64,000 nucleotides of DNA from Azolla caroliniana (lineage: Eukaryota; Polypodiophyta), in NCBI GenBank assembly GCA_043228905.1, contig JBHGNT010000009.1, positions 5,394,001 to 5,458,000 on the forward strand, read 5' to 3'. The notes under the pieces are model-generated. The model saw nothing but the letters and a program-made list of their open reading frames with translations. It did not search any database and was not told where the DNA came from. The first letter of the stretch is position 1; each line of letters begins with the position of its first letter. Of the stretch, positions 22,601 through 31,758 are shown piece by piece. A program made the translations under genes and the position numbers.

Positions 22601-23727
22601 AGAGCCTTTACGGACTGAAGCAGGCTCCCCGGCAATGGTACCGGAAGTTCGACTCCTTCATGACCGACGAAGGGTATCTCAAAACGCAGTCCGACCACTG
22701 CGTGTTTGTGAAGAAGTTCGAAGGAGGAGACTTTCTAATACTCCTCCTGTACGTGGACGACATGTTGATCGTCGGACGGGACCAGGTCAAGATACGGATG
22801 CTGAAGAAGGCTCTTCACCGAACCTTCTCAATGAAAGACTTGGGTCCGGCGAGACAAATACTAGGGATGCACATCATCCGGGACCGGAGCAAGAAGCAGT
22901 TGTGGCTGTCACAGGAGAAGTACGTGACAAAGGTGCTTGAACGGTTCAACATGTCGGAAGCAAGACCGGTCGGATCGACCCTCCCGGCAAACTGCAAGCT
23001 GTCCAGCAAGCAAAGTCCCAAGCCAAAGGCTGAAAAGGAGGATATGATGAAAGTGCCGTATGCCTCAGCCGTCGGGAGCTTGATGTACGCCATGGTGTGT
23101 ACGAGACCGGACATCGGATATGCAGTCGGAGTGGTGAGCCGGTACATGAGCAATCCCGGCAAAGAGCATTGGAACGCGGCCAAGTGGATACTCCGATACC
23201 TGAAGGGCACGACAAACGTGTGCCTCCGATTCGGCTCCGGTAAGCCCGAACTCGACGGCTTCACCGATTCGGATATGTCGGCTGATGCAGATACCAGCCG
23301 ATCCACATCAGGGTATGTGATGACGTATGCAGGGGGAGCTGTTTCATGGCAGTCGAGGCTGCAGAAGACGGTTGCGTTGTCAACCACGGAGGCGGAGTAC
23401 ATGGCGGCTGTTGAAGCCGGCAAGGAAATGATATGGATGAAGGACTTCATTAGAGAGCTCGGTATCCGACAGGAGGAGTACCGACTCTACTGCGACAGTC
23501 AGAGCGCAATCCACCTTGCGAAGAACGCGGCCTATCACTCCCGGACGAAGCACATCCAGCGAAGATATCACTGGATCCGGGAAAGGATAGAAGACAAGGA
23601 GTTCGTGCTGACGAAGATCCACACGGACGAGAACGGGTCGGATATGCTGACCAAGGTGCTTACACCCGACAAGCTGGAAGCATGCCGGAAGAGGATAGGA
23701 TTGGAGAGACATCCCATACCGAAGTGA
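19654..23727 (+). CDS. copia gag-pol polyprotein, intact
   Basis: 1,357 codons from the ATG at 19,654, the first ATG after the primer-binding site; the open frame extends four codons further upstream without an ATG. The polyprotein supplies all functions for retrotransposition in virus-like particles. Domains: gag capsid region about 10-200; CCHC knuckle CFHCGKPGHFRKNC (233-246); aspartic protease DSGAS (D320); GAG-pre-integrase with WHKRLCHMS (447-455); integrase with zinc ligands CTDC (478-481) and catalytic D509, D571, E606 (34 residues between the last two); RT about 870-1110 with YVDD at 1033-1036; RNase H with D1205/D1207, E1246/E1248 and D1281. All catalytic residues I can check are present and no stop occurs. 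Gag and pol are in a single frame, as usual in Ty1/copia. High GC compared with the flanking DNA. Confidence 0.97.
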   Translation: MEGGGSGQPGMMVLNAQNYADWKIKMEDLLIVRDLYKPIDRSEIPKGVLESEWKLLNRKAVATIRQYVDVSVLQHVANDTNAYEMWKKLSGLYERKNALNRTSLMRKIVNLKYRDGESMVEHVSTFMGFVNQLAAIKFPLEDAMQAIILMCTLPESWENLVVTLSTSCTEDNLSLQTVKTSILNEEARRRDKEPASDPKALLTESDRGRQWNRSPQRREKSGTRSQSRGRPTCFHCGKPGHFRKNCRHYRKDNGADDTDSKKSPERNGAYRGATDRRGSDRRGQDRKGTTALAASEEEIMVITEEGELNIAGDETTWVVDSGASFHLTPERRYFSSYTAGEHGCVRMGNEGTCRIAGIGDVWLTTPTGCKMLLKDVRHVPEVRLNLISAGRLDDEGYTGSIRNGVMKFSKGSLIVARARKDNTLYLMNARLCPEELNVAADTAGELWHKRLCHMSEKGMKRLAEDNLIPVKHVHLEKCTDCLAGKQNRASFHSRPPTRRRAPLELVHTDVCQVETKSHGGAQYFVTFIDDHSRRLWTAPMKTKDQVLSVFKELHARVERESGKKLKAIRADNGGEYRGQFQEYCRSKGIRLEFTVPKTPELNGLAERMNRTIMERVRSMLAHAKLPKGFWAEAMSTATYVINRSPSVPLDGDTPQRVWTGREVSYRHLKVFGCLAYVHVAKDRRGKLDPKTRPCIFLGYGDDEFGYRVWDPVDKKIFRSRDIIFMENKTLADWESEKKMKSSKWTGEDQLYEEQSRPARDRLALEDLAEDGEETEPAEEDENDTGTGPDPEMDSDEEESEEPVTEAPERRYPLRERRAPRRFPEPEHLLLTDEGEPESFEEAKHDTQSRRWLSAMQDEMDSLHENHTYELVELLKGKRALRNKWVFKLKPGDAGNPPRYKARIVVKGFQQKKGVDFDEIFAPVVKMTSIRTVLSIAASMDLEVEQMDVKTAFLHGDLDEEIYMQQPEGFEKKGKEHLVCRLKKSLYGLKQAPRQWYRKFDSFMTDEGYLKTQSDHCVFVKKFEGGDFLILLLYVDDMLIVGRDQVKIRMLKKALHRTFSMKDLGPARQILGMHIIRDRSKKQLWLSQEKYVTKVLERFNMSEARPVGSTLPANCKLSSKQSPKPKAEKEDMMKVPYASAVGSLMYAMVCTRPDIGYAVGVVSRYMSNPGKEHWNAAKWILRYLKGTTNVCLRFGSGKPELDGFTDSDMSADADTSRSTSGYVMTYAGGAVSWQSRLQKTVALSTTEAEYMAAVEAGKEMIWMKDFIRELGIRQEEYRLYCDSQSAIHLAKNAAYHSRTKHIQRRYHWIRERIEDKEFVLTKIHTDENGSDMLTKVLTPDKLEACRKRIGLERHPIPK

Positions 23728-23737
23728 AGGGGGAGTT
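23727..23737 (+). other. element B polypurine tract
   Basis: AAGGGGGAGTT between the gag-pol stop (TGA, 23,725-23,727) and the 3' LTR. Confidence 0.9.
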
Positions 23738-24346
23738 TGTTGGGATTATGGTCCCTTTCGGATGGGATGGTCGGATGTCCGAAGATGAATGCCGACATGC
23801 CCGGTTTCGGTTTCGAAACCGGATGATGAAGACCCCGGTTTCGGAACCGGATGACGAATGTACCCGGAGAGAGATCCGGATGCGGGGACATATCTGCGAA
23901 TATGTTTGCCAAGAGCCCTTGAGGCTATAGTTGTAAATAGCCCTAAAGTCATATGTGTATAAATATGACTTAGGGCAAACAGTTTTGTTGTTGCTATTCA
24001 TTTTTCTGTTTTTCCACTCTAGAGGAGTGAAGAGAGAGCAGCCGTGAGAGAGAGAGAGAGATAGAGCGCGAGAGAGGAAGAGGACGACGCCTCTGTGTAT
24101 TTCCGCCGCCTGTGGCGAGGACAGCGAGCTCAAGGTCGTCGCCTTGCAGCTCGCCATTGTATACTTTCTTGTGCATAGTGTTGGTTTGGAGTCTTGTACT
24201 CCCGTGGTTTTTCCCGTACAGGGTTTTCCACGATAAATCGTGTGTCCTCTCTATTTTTTTGCATTTCCCATTTTCTGCTCCATTGATTCGCGCTTGCTCG
24301 GTTGTGGCCGAGCGGTGAAGGTTAATAGAAGGGTCGATCCCCAACA
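23738..24346 (+). repeat. element B 3' LTR
   Basis: 609 bp. It differs from the 5' LTR only in gatgtCcg, ttcgAaacc and cggGgacat by direct reading. Confidence 0.95.
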
Positions 24347-25126
24347 CTTCTTCAATCGGCACACTGCCGATGTATTCATGTCGGACTGAAATCCAGGGGG
24401 GTTGAACCATATACACCTGCTCCTGAAGGTCACCTTGCAGGAACACGTTCTTTACATCCATTTGATGTAGATGCCACCCCTTCACCGCTGCTACCGCAAG
24501 CCAATCCGCCTCGTTCGCCATGAGTGTGTGTCGGTTTGTGTGCTCGTTGACGCACCCGTGTGGTTCTCTTCTACTAGGAGCATTGACTATAAGTCAAAAA
24601 ATGAGGGGGTCTTCTCCCTTGTACAAACCACCATCCGGAATGCTCCGAATTTTGACACTAGGCCCACAAGACAAACCTGCACCATCTCATCTTCCTCGAC
24701 AGTCACATTAATAGAGGCAAGTGAGTTGCAGATGTCTTTGATCCGGGCCGTATAGTCGGCCACCGACATGTCCTTCTGTCAGACATTGATCAAGCCTTGT
24801 CGGAGTTGCAGCTTCCAAGTCATGGTGCTTGTGACAAAGACCTTCTTCAGGTTTCCCCAAGCTGCCTTCAACTTCTTGGCATCCCGGATATGGCTCAACA
24901 GTTGATCGCCAACATTGGGCACAAAGCAGTACATAATTCTGCTTGCCACTTGTTCCCAAGTCAGGAAGTCCTTGTGTGCCGCATCAGGTGTCATATCGTT
25001 AGCTCCGTCAACATAACTCTAGTAACCATGCCCGAGCAGGTACTGGTGCATCTTGTACGACCAAGATGCGTAGTTGGATCTGTCGAGCTTCTCCGTCAGG
25101 AGCGAGCTAGCCATTCCTCTATCCAT
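24347..25126 (-). pseudogene. H gag fused to RT by internal deletion
   Basis: Minus strand from the ATG at 25,126 (MDRGMASSLLTEKLDRS, NYASWSYKMHQYLLGHGY, then a stop). Gag runs through AHKDFLTWEQVASRIMYCF, HIRDAKKLKAAWGNLKKVF and MSVADYTARIKDICNSLASI to a serine/threonine-rich tail near 24,530. It then switches directly to RT ([31 protein letters not shown], split by stops). The zinc knuckle, protease and integrase are gone. Compared with E, roughly 3 kb is missing at about 24,519. The RT reading continues at 19,014 on the other side of B. Confidence 0.85.
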
Positions 25127-25210
25127 TCTAACCTTGTTTCCTATTCTCTACCAGGTGTTAGGGTTTGTCTTTGGTAATCACTCGTCGACAAAAGAGGTTC
25201 TCAACCCTCG

Positions 25211-25223
25211 CACTCTGATACCA
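25211..25223 (-). other. H primer-binding site
   Basis: The plus strand reads CACTCTGATACCA, so the coding strand is TGGTATCAGAGTG, the initiator-tRNA-Met type site, adjacent to the 5' LTR at 25,224. Confidence 0.88.
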
Positions 25224-25393
25224 TGTAAAAGATTATGATTGTGAAAGCTTTGATAAAACCGGTTCCACCGGATAACAACAGAGAATAAAGACACGGGTTT
25301 AATGGAAACCTTACATAGGAGAGACAGAGAGAGCATAAAGCATAAACTCAATTTAAAATAACAACCCTCTTTGTAACACTCTGTACATACAAT

Positions 25394-25793
25394 TGTCATG
25401 ACGACATACATTTTGGCCTTACAAGGATTCGAGCCCAAGTCGTCTTGGTCTATATGTTAGACCTTTAACCATTATACTGACATATATGATGTATAATTAT
25501 AATAAATATATTATTAGTTATTACAAGACATTTAGAGTATTCTAGAACATTCTAGAGTATTCCAAAACAATCTAGAGTATTCTAGAACATTCTAGGATAT
25601 TCCATGATTATATTAAATATCATAAATATCTAAAATATTCTAGAACATTCTAGAATACTCCATAAGGACCTATAAATAGGTGTCTATTCATTCATCACAA
25701 CTCATTCAGTTCAACACCAGTTTGTAGCCCCTTAGCTTACTCTTTGTAATCCTTGCTCTCTTATAATATAAACTCTCTTTCCATTTCTAGTGT

Positions 25794-25858
<65 letters not shown>

Positions 25859-25912
25859 CTCTACCTTCTACTGTCATCTTATTTTACTACCTCCTATTCT
25901 CAAGTCATGACA
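25394..25912 (+). repeat. solo LTR 1 (chromovirus-type) in H's LTR
   Basis: 519 bp, TGTCATGAC...GTCATGACA, with perfect 9-bp inverted termini and a 5-bp target duplication ACAAT (25,389-25,393 and 25,913-25,917). Tandem ttctagaacattctaga blocks, a TATAAATAGG near 25,670 and a long CT tract follow. Near the left end the complementary strand carries a T-arm-like GGGCTCGAATCC. No internal retroelement sequence remains, as expected after LTR-LTR recombination. Confidence 0.9.
25797..25857. repeat. (CT)n microsatellite
   Basis: About 30 CT dinucleotides inside solo LTR 1, downstream of its TATA-like motif. Confidence 0.95.
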
Positions 25913-26010
25913 ACAATGTGGTCAGTAAACACTTTTATACAAGTCCATGAAAGCATTGACAGAAGTACTGACGGGTACTCCAATGCTCATACGAGCGACT
26001 GACATTGCTC

Positions 26011-28233
26011 GAAACAGACAAACCCTAATCACTAGTAAAGAATAGAAGAGAGGAGGAAGATATGGACAGAAGCATGGTGGGCTCACTTCCAACGAAAAAG
26101 CTCGACCGGAGCAACTATGCATCTGGGTCGTATAAACTTCATGAATACCTGTTGGGGCACGGATACTGGAGCTACGTGGAAGGAGCAAATGTAGCAGCGC
26201 CAGATTCGGCACACAAGGACTTCCCGGTATGGGAGCAAGGAACGAGCAAAGTGTTGTATTGCCTCGCGTCCTGTGTGCATGACCAAATGCTCGGCTATAT
26301 TAGGGATGCAAAAACGCCGAAAGAGGCCTGGGAAAATCTCCAGAAGATTTTCGTCGCAAGTACCACGGCTCGGCTCTTGCAGCTCCAACAAGAGCTCAAC
26401 AATATCCGGCAACGGGACATGTCGGTCACTGACTACACCACCAAGATGAAGGAGAGTTGCAACGTGCTCAGGTCCATCAACGTGACAGTGGACGAGGACG
26501 AGATGGTTCAGATCTGCCTCAGTGGTCTAGCACACCGGTACGGGCCAATCTAGACGGCAATTTGCACCCAGTAGAAGCCACCATCCTTCGTCGACCTGCG
26601 ATCAATGTTCATGGTCAAAGAAAAATGCATGAGTGTGTCAAGGACCACTCAATCGGACAACCTGATGTTGTACACGGAAACGGATCGGCCCCGTGTCAAG
26701 AATAGTACTAAAACAGAGAGAGAATTAGTACTAGAGAAGGGAAGTATTATTAGTCCTAAGAGGACGGGACTGCATAAGACTCCCGAGAGAGAGAAAAGAG
26801 AAGAGGAGAGAGAGAGTGTGTGAGTGAGTGAGGACGAGAGAGAGAGAGAGGAGATGATGATAACAGATGATATATTATAGGAAGAGTAAGTACAAGATGG
26901 CTATGAGGCTTAAGACTGGCGTTGAACCAATTTGGTTCAACATAATGCCTAGTGCCTTCTTTTATAGTGTTCTCAGGAGTAATCCTGAAGCTTCTAGAAT
27001 GTTCCAGAGAAATCTGGAATATACATTAATTTCCTATAATAAAACTTAAATGAAAATATTCTCCTACGTATTACAATAGATGGTATAATGTTCAAGAGCT
27101 CAACCCATATAACATAAGTTCATGGGTTCGAGTCTTGCCATATCATGACACCCCATGGGCATGGAGGACAAGGTGGGTCGGCACACAATGCAAGCAGCCA
27201 ATAAGAGCGGAACCGGAGGCACAAAGATAGTGCCAACAACAATTCCAGACCCTCCACAAGCAGGGGGAGTCAAAGCGGCGCCGGAAACCAGCAATCAAAG
27301 ATCAACACAGAATGTTGGTATTGTGGCAAGAAAGTCCACCGGGAGAGCGAGTGCTGGAAGAAGCATGCCGATTCGAATAGATCCGGATCCGGCAAGACCG
27401 GACAAGGGAACCGGCAAAGCTCGCACTATGTTGAAGGATCGAAAGGTTTCGGAATTGGTAAGACCTGAAAGGGGCCACCCTTTGTGATGAAACACAAGGC
27501 GAACTCAATGAAGAAGACCACTTCTGGATCGGAGGAAGTGTGGTACATTGACTCCGGAGCATCTAACCACATGATGAGCCACGAAGAGTGGTTCTCGTTT
27601 CTGGAAAAGCCGGAGCAACAAGGAGTTGTCGAAACCGGAGACGACACTCCTCACCCGATAGTGCATGTCGGAGAAGTCCCTTTAAGCCATGTCGGACAAA
27701 AGGGAAAGTTAATGAATGTCACCCGATAGTGGCAGATGAGAAGCGGAGAAATGCATCCTTGGCGGCTACTCACATGAGCAAAAGGGTTATAAGTGTTATA
27801 ACCCTCGAACAAGATAAGTTCCAATGAGCCAAGATGTCGAATTTGATGAGTCGGCATCATACTACTCTCTACCAACTCCAACCCGGTTTGAGAGGATAAG
27901 GCCAGTGAGCCCGAAACAATCCGGACAGAAGGTGAGGAAGGGATCGACACTCTGGATGAGAGTCCAATCTCATTCCCTCTAAGTGGGCCGAATGGGCGCT
28001 TGAGTCAAAATGACCAATCAGATGACGAGTCCGCGAGTAGCGAAGACTTGACCGTGTTATCCCCGCGCAAGGAACCGAGGAGACAATTCACATGCAAAAA
28101 GAAGGGGAAGAAGAAGATGTCAGAGTATGATACCAACAAAGAAGAGTTGGATCATAGTGAATCTGGCAAAAGATGGACCTCCAAAGAAGAGGTCAGAGTC
28201 AGCCAAGAGGTCCATGAAATTGGCGAACCAGAT
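26011..28233 (+). pseudogene. copia C: 5' half of a split element (gag-PR-IN tail)
   Basis: Leader (gacaaaccctaatcac, as in H), then gag from the ATG at 26,062 (MDRSMVGSLPTKKLDRSNYAS ... IRDAKTPKEAWENLQKIFVAS ... MVQICLSGLAHRYGPI, stop). After solo LTR 2, the knuckle CWYCGKKVHRESEC lies near 27,315 and the protease block VWYIDSGASNHMMSHEEWFSF at 27,541-27,600. A deletion then leads to the tail of the integrase region (SHEQKGYN-like, in broken frame) and the acidic linker SDDESASSEDLTVLSPRKEPRR (about 28,015-28,090). The 5' LTR and PBS are missing. It stops at 28,233, the TSD of D/E. Linker length and content indicate that it continues in G. Confidence 0.8.
26694..27150 (-). repeat. solo LTR 2 (chromovirus-type) in C
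   Basis: 457 bp, TGTCAAGAATAG...TATCATGACA, interrupting the C gag. Target duplication CCCCG (26,689-26,693) / CCCCA (27,151-27,155), one mismatch. E reads straight through the equivalent site (cggccccatgggcg). It is in the opposite orientation to solo LTR 1. The right end carries a T-arm-like GGGTTCGAGTCTTGCC. Confidence 0.88.
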
Positions 28234-28676
28234 TGTGAAAAGAATAGCATGCGGAAGCAATAGAAAACTGAACACAGAAACGCAGGTTTAATGGAGAGCT
28301 TAGAATATACACAGTACGCGGGAGAGACTGAGAGAGAGAAGGCACAAAAACTCTATTTTGTAAATAACAGTTCTCTGTAATGCTCTGTACATCGTATGTG
28401 TTCAGTGAACACTTTTATACAAGTCTATACGGACTGACAGAAGTACGGTGTACTTCAATGCTCACACAGGCGTCTAACACTAACTATGAGACATTAACTA
28501 CCGGGTAGTCTAGGCTGCAACTAGACTTTCGGTTACTGATGGATCCGGCTAACCGGCTCCCCAGCTCACCAGCTCACTTGCTCACCGGCTTACCGATCTG
28601 GCTCATCCTTCCCAATGCCGATCCGGCTCAGGCTTATTTAGCCAATCCGGATCCAGTTGAGCTTGCCGCTCAACAC
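28234..28676 (-). repeat. D/E element 3' LTR
   Basis: 443 bp on the plus strand, TGTGAAAAGAATAG...GCCGCTCAACA, preceded by CAGAT (28,229-28,233) and followed by the PPT complement CTCCCCCTCAAG. It is an inverted copy (roughly 94% by eye) of the LTR at 34,001-34,390. Confidence 0.9.
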
Positions 28677-30015
28677 TCCCCCTCAAGCTCAACTTGAGGT
28701 CAGATCATAGTGTCAGTCTTCATGGCAGCCGGTCCTTCCACCCGGCTCCTTATGGCGTCACTCCGCCTTGCTCGCACTCCTCGTCCGGTCTGATCCCATT
28801 TGCCGCGACCCCTCTGGTTCTGCGCGCCTCGACCTCCTCGGTCGGCTTGTCTGCTCAACATGCCCAATTCAGCTCCCTCGTTGTTGTGACTTCGGCGCTT
28901 GCCGATTCGCCGATTCCTTCGTGTTGGCGTCGACTTTCGCTGCCTTCTCGTCACCTTGGCCTTGAATTGATCCGGTTCTTCCGAATCCATCTGTTGAACC
29001 AAATCAGTTGTCTCTGATTCGTTCCATCTCTTGTCCGAATCAGTTGTCTCTTATTCGTTCCATCTCTTGTCCGAATCAGTCGCTCTCGATTCGTCTTCCG
29101 GTTCCAGGCCCTTCACTACATCGGACCATGTCCGGGTCTTGGCCTTCTTCTCCCGGTCAACTCTGTCCTTCTTGACTTTGCTGCCGATGCCGCTTGCTCC
29201 AACTTGTTCGGATGTGTCAACTTCCTTTGTCGACTCGGCCCCTTTCTTCTTCGTGTCTCTCCCTTCGTCGGTTCTTCCCTCACCGGCGCAATCGGCAATT
29301 TCTTTGCCTTTGCCCGTTCCGTTTTCTTTGCCCATTCTCCCCCTCAAGTGTGGCACGTCGAGATGCTGAACACCAAGCATTTCGGTGAAGTGTTGCAACT
29401 TGTCCGATCCGAACGGTTTGGTGAAGATGTCGGCAACTTGCCGATCCGTATGAACATACTGAAGTTCGACTTCACCGCTCAGGACACGCTCACGCACGAA
29501 GTGGTAGTGCACCTCTATGTGCTTTGTGCGAGCATGAATTACGGGGTTCTTGGCGAGCTACATGCTGCTGATGTTGTCGCAGTAGATCAGGATCAGGGTC
29601 GGTACCTCGATCCGCAGGTCTTGCAACAGTCATCGAAGCCAAATGGCTTCATAGGTGTCAATGATAGCGCCCCGGTATTCAGCCTTAGTGCTCGAAAGGG
29701 CCACCGTTGGCTGCCTTTTGCTACTCCACGCAACAGCCGCGCTACCAAGGGAAAACATATAGCCGGAGGTGGATCAACGTTCCGAAGCATCGTCGGCCCA
29801 GTCGGCATAAGTGTAGCTGACTAGCTCTTCGATTATACCATGCCGGTATAACAGTCCTCGTTCCTTCGCGCCGCTCACATATCGCAAAATTTGATGCGCA
29901 CATAGAAGGTGCTCCACGGTCGGCTTCTGCATATATTGGATGATCACGCCGAGCAGATAATTGATGTCAGGTCGGGTGATTATCAAATATATAAGGCTTC
30001 CGACAATTTGTATCT
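28677..30015 (-). pseudogene. copia D: 3' half of a split element (RT end-RNase H-extension)
   Basis: On the minus strand from about 30,015: QIVGSLIYL, IITRPDINYLLGVIIQYMQKP, ILRYVSGAKERG, then RNase H (YTYADWADDASER, complement of the AEYRGA block, HARTKHIEVHYHFVRERVLSGEVELQYVHT, DIFTKPFGSDKLQ) ending LDVPHLRGR at an internal polypurine tract (29,338-29,349). The same frame continues about 95 codons (KTRTWSDVVKGLEPEDES) to a stop at 29,051. It then reopens in frame at 29,002 as a basic, arginine-rich segment running to about 28,700, close to the LTR-adjacent polypurine tract. The start matches the point where E stops, so D and E are halves of one element. Confidence 0.82.
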
Positions 30016-30294
30016 ACAATGGGGTATCTACAATGTATCCCACGTAAGTACAAGTACAAAATCCTACTTAATACTTTATGGTCAACACACTAACTAGATT
30101 TTATTCATGTAACTACTAAATTGTTGGTTGACTAAATGGCTAAAACTTAGTCGAGCTTGATATCTCAATGCGTCCCTTGAAGCTCAAGTGTGTTGTGTTC
30201 GACTTCCTGTTCGGCTTTCGGTTCGGCTTTTAGCGTTACTTGATTTTTGGTTTCGGCTTCCAACTCATGTTAGCTCTTGTTTGGCATCCGACTC
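30016..30294. other. unassigned spacer at inversion breakpoint
   Basis: About 280 bp between the end of D's RT and the end of F. The right part may be a decayed 3' extension of F (pyrimidine-rich, cggcttt repeats). No gene seen. Confidence 0.4.
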
Positions 30295-31442
30295 TCAACT
30301 TGCTTCCCTCCCCCTCAAGCTTGAGATGTGGAGTAGCCAAAGGGTGAGCACCATTGAAAATTGTTGAAGCTTGCCCGCTCCAAGCGCTTTGGTGAAGATA
30401 TCCACAGTTTGCTGATCGGTGTCAATGTGTTGGAGATCAATGTCTCCCGTGATGATACGTTCCCGAACATAGTGATAGTGCACCTCAATATGCTTTGTTC
30501 GGGCGTGGAAGACTGGGTTTCGAGTTGGTTGAATGTTACTTTCATTGAAGTCCTTGAGTAGCCACTTCAACCAAACAGCTTCACAAGTGGTTATGGCCGT
30601 GCCTCTGTATTCAGCTTTGGTGCTCGACAATGCAATTGTCGACTGCTTTGTGCTACTCCACAAGATCACTCCGCTTCCAAGTGAGAAGTCGAAGGTGGAT
30701 GTTTACCATTGATCAGATATACTACCGACCCAACTGACATCCGTGTAGCCTTCCAACCGAATAGCCGCTCCTTCCTTGTAGAAGAGAACTCGATCCAAGG
30801 TTCCATTAACGTATCTTAGTACCCGCTTAACACTTGTATTCAAATGCGTGTCGTAGGGTGATTGCATGAACTAGTTAAGGAGGCCAACCGGATGGCTAAG
30901 GTCGGATCGGGTGATAGGTAGGTAGATGAGACTCCCAATGATTTGCCGATATTGAGTTAGTTCACATGGTTTGCTACAATCCATGTGCAATTTCAAGTTG
31001 CAATCAAGGGGGGTCGAAATTGGCTTGTGAGTCACATCATGCCAAACTTGAACAGAAGATTCACGATGTAGTGGCGTTGGAAGAGTATGAGGCCGTTGCT
31101 GGTGCGGATGACCTCGATTCCTTGGAAGTAATGAAGCTGATTCATATCTTTCATCTCAAACTTCCCAAAGAGGAGCATCTTGACCTTGTTGATGTCGGCT
31201 AGGTGTTTTCAACACCACCAATCACCAAGTCGTTGATATATATGATGATGAAGTTGCAATGCTTCAGATACACAATTAATTGTCAGATTTAGACATCCGA
31301 AAGCTGATTCAATGCAGAAACTACGCTATCTTTGAATGCCAAGCCCGTGGCACTTAATTGAGGCCATAGAGGAGCTTCGTGAGTCTGCATACGACATTTA
31401 GATGTGATTCCGACTTTAAGCCGGGTGGTTGTATCATACACA
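30295..31442 (-). pseudogene. copia F remnant (RT-RNase H)
   Basis: RNase H at 30,295-30,669 on the minus strand ([56 protein letters not shown], ending SLRGREAS at a polypurine tract, 30,310-30,321). RT pieces continue to 31,442, including a GGVYDTTTRLKVG block where other copies have YMVQPPG. Frames are broken. It abuts the LTR of G at 31,448, which interrupts its RT. Gag, protease and integrase are absent. Confidence 0.78.
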
Positions 31443-31447
31443 CCTCC

Positions 31448-31755
31448 TGTAAAAGATATTGTGCGGAAGCTTGTAGACAAACCGACTCAGTTGGATAACA
31501 ACAGTAAAACAAAATGAAGGTTTAATGGAAACTTGAGCCTACACAGGTACGCGGGAGAGATAGAGAGAGCAGAATAGCAAAAACCTCAATTCAAAATAAT
31601 AACACTTTGTACATACAAATGTCCTACAAAACACTTTTTATACAAGTTCTTAAAATGCCTGACACTTCAATGCTCATACGAGCGACTGACACTAACTCCA
31701 AGGAATATGCCTACGTACTAGGCTCGGACTGTAGACTCCAATGGGCTACTAGTTC
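31448..31755 (-). repeat. G 3' LTR, partial
   Basis: TGTAAAAGATATTGTGCGG... aligns with the first 60% of the H LTR (including the cactttttatacaag TATA block). It then jumps directly to the 3' extension (ctccagctccacctgg), so the LTR end and the LTR-adjacent polypurine tract have been deleted. Confidence 0.78.
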
Positions 31756-31758
31756 TCA

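Larger units (their letters stand above)
19015..24346 (+). mobile_element. copia element B, intact and recent, nested in H
   Basis: A 5,332-bp complete Ty1/copia element: 609-bp LTRs, tRNA-iMet primer-binding site, one uninterrupted gag-pol ORF, polypurine tract, and a perfect 5-bp target duplication CTTCT (19,010-19,014 and 24,347-24,351). The duplicated site lies in the RT of element H. The two LTRs are the same length and differ at only three positions by my reading (about 0.5%), so insertion was recent. At an assumed rate of 1.3e-8 substitutions per site per year this is of the order of 0.2 million years. Nothing visible prevents autonomous activity. Confidence 0.97.
10456..26010 (-). mobile_element. 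copia element H (internally deleted, split by insertions)
   Basis: A minus-strand copia element whose own pieces total about 3.2 kb: 10456-11074 (3' LTR and start of the 3' extension), 12291-13143 (extension and RNase H), 18421-19014 (RT), 24347-25393 (RT N-part, gag, PBS, start of 5' LTR) and 25913-26010 (rest of 5' LTR). The pieces align end to end with the unbroken relatives D and G, and B's target duplication (CTTCT) joins 19014 to 24352 exactly in the RT reading. An internal deletion fuses the end of gag to RT near 24,519, so protease and integrase are missing. The insertions are an LTR-like unit, element A, element B and a solo LTR. The right end is truncated, so no TSD for H can be checked. 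Confidence 0.8.
25224..26010 (-). repeat. H 5' LTR, split by a solo LTR and truncated
   Basis: Pieces 25224-25393 and 25913-26010 together align with the left two thirds of the 3' LTR (TGTAAAAG... to the gagcgactgacattg block). The distal part ending GCTCAACA is missing, replaced at about 26,010 by the leader of element C. Confidence 0.8.

Noticed and set aside
29204-29824. 206-codon plus-strand open frame
   Set aside because: Antisense to D's RNase H. No protein similarity on the plus strand.
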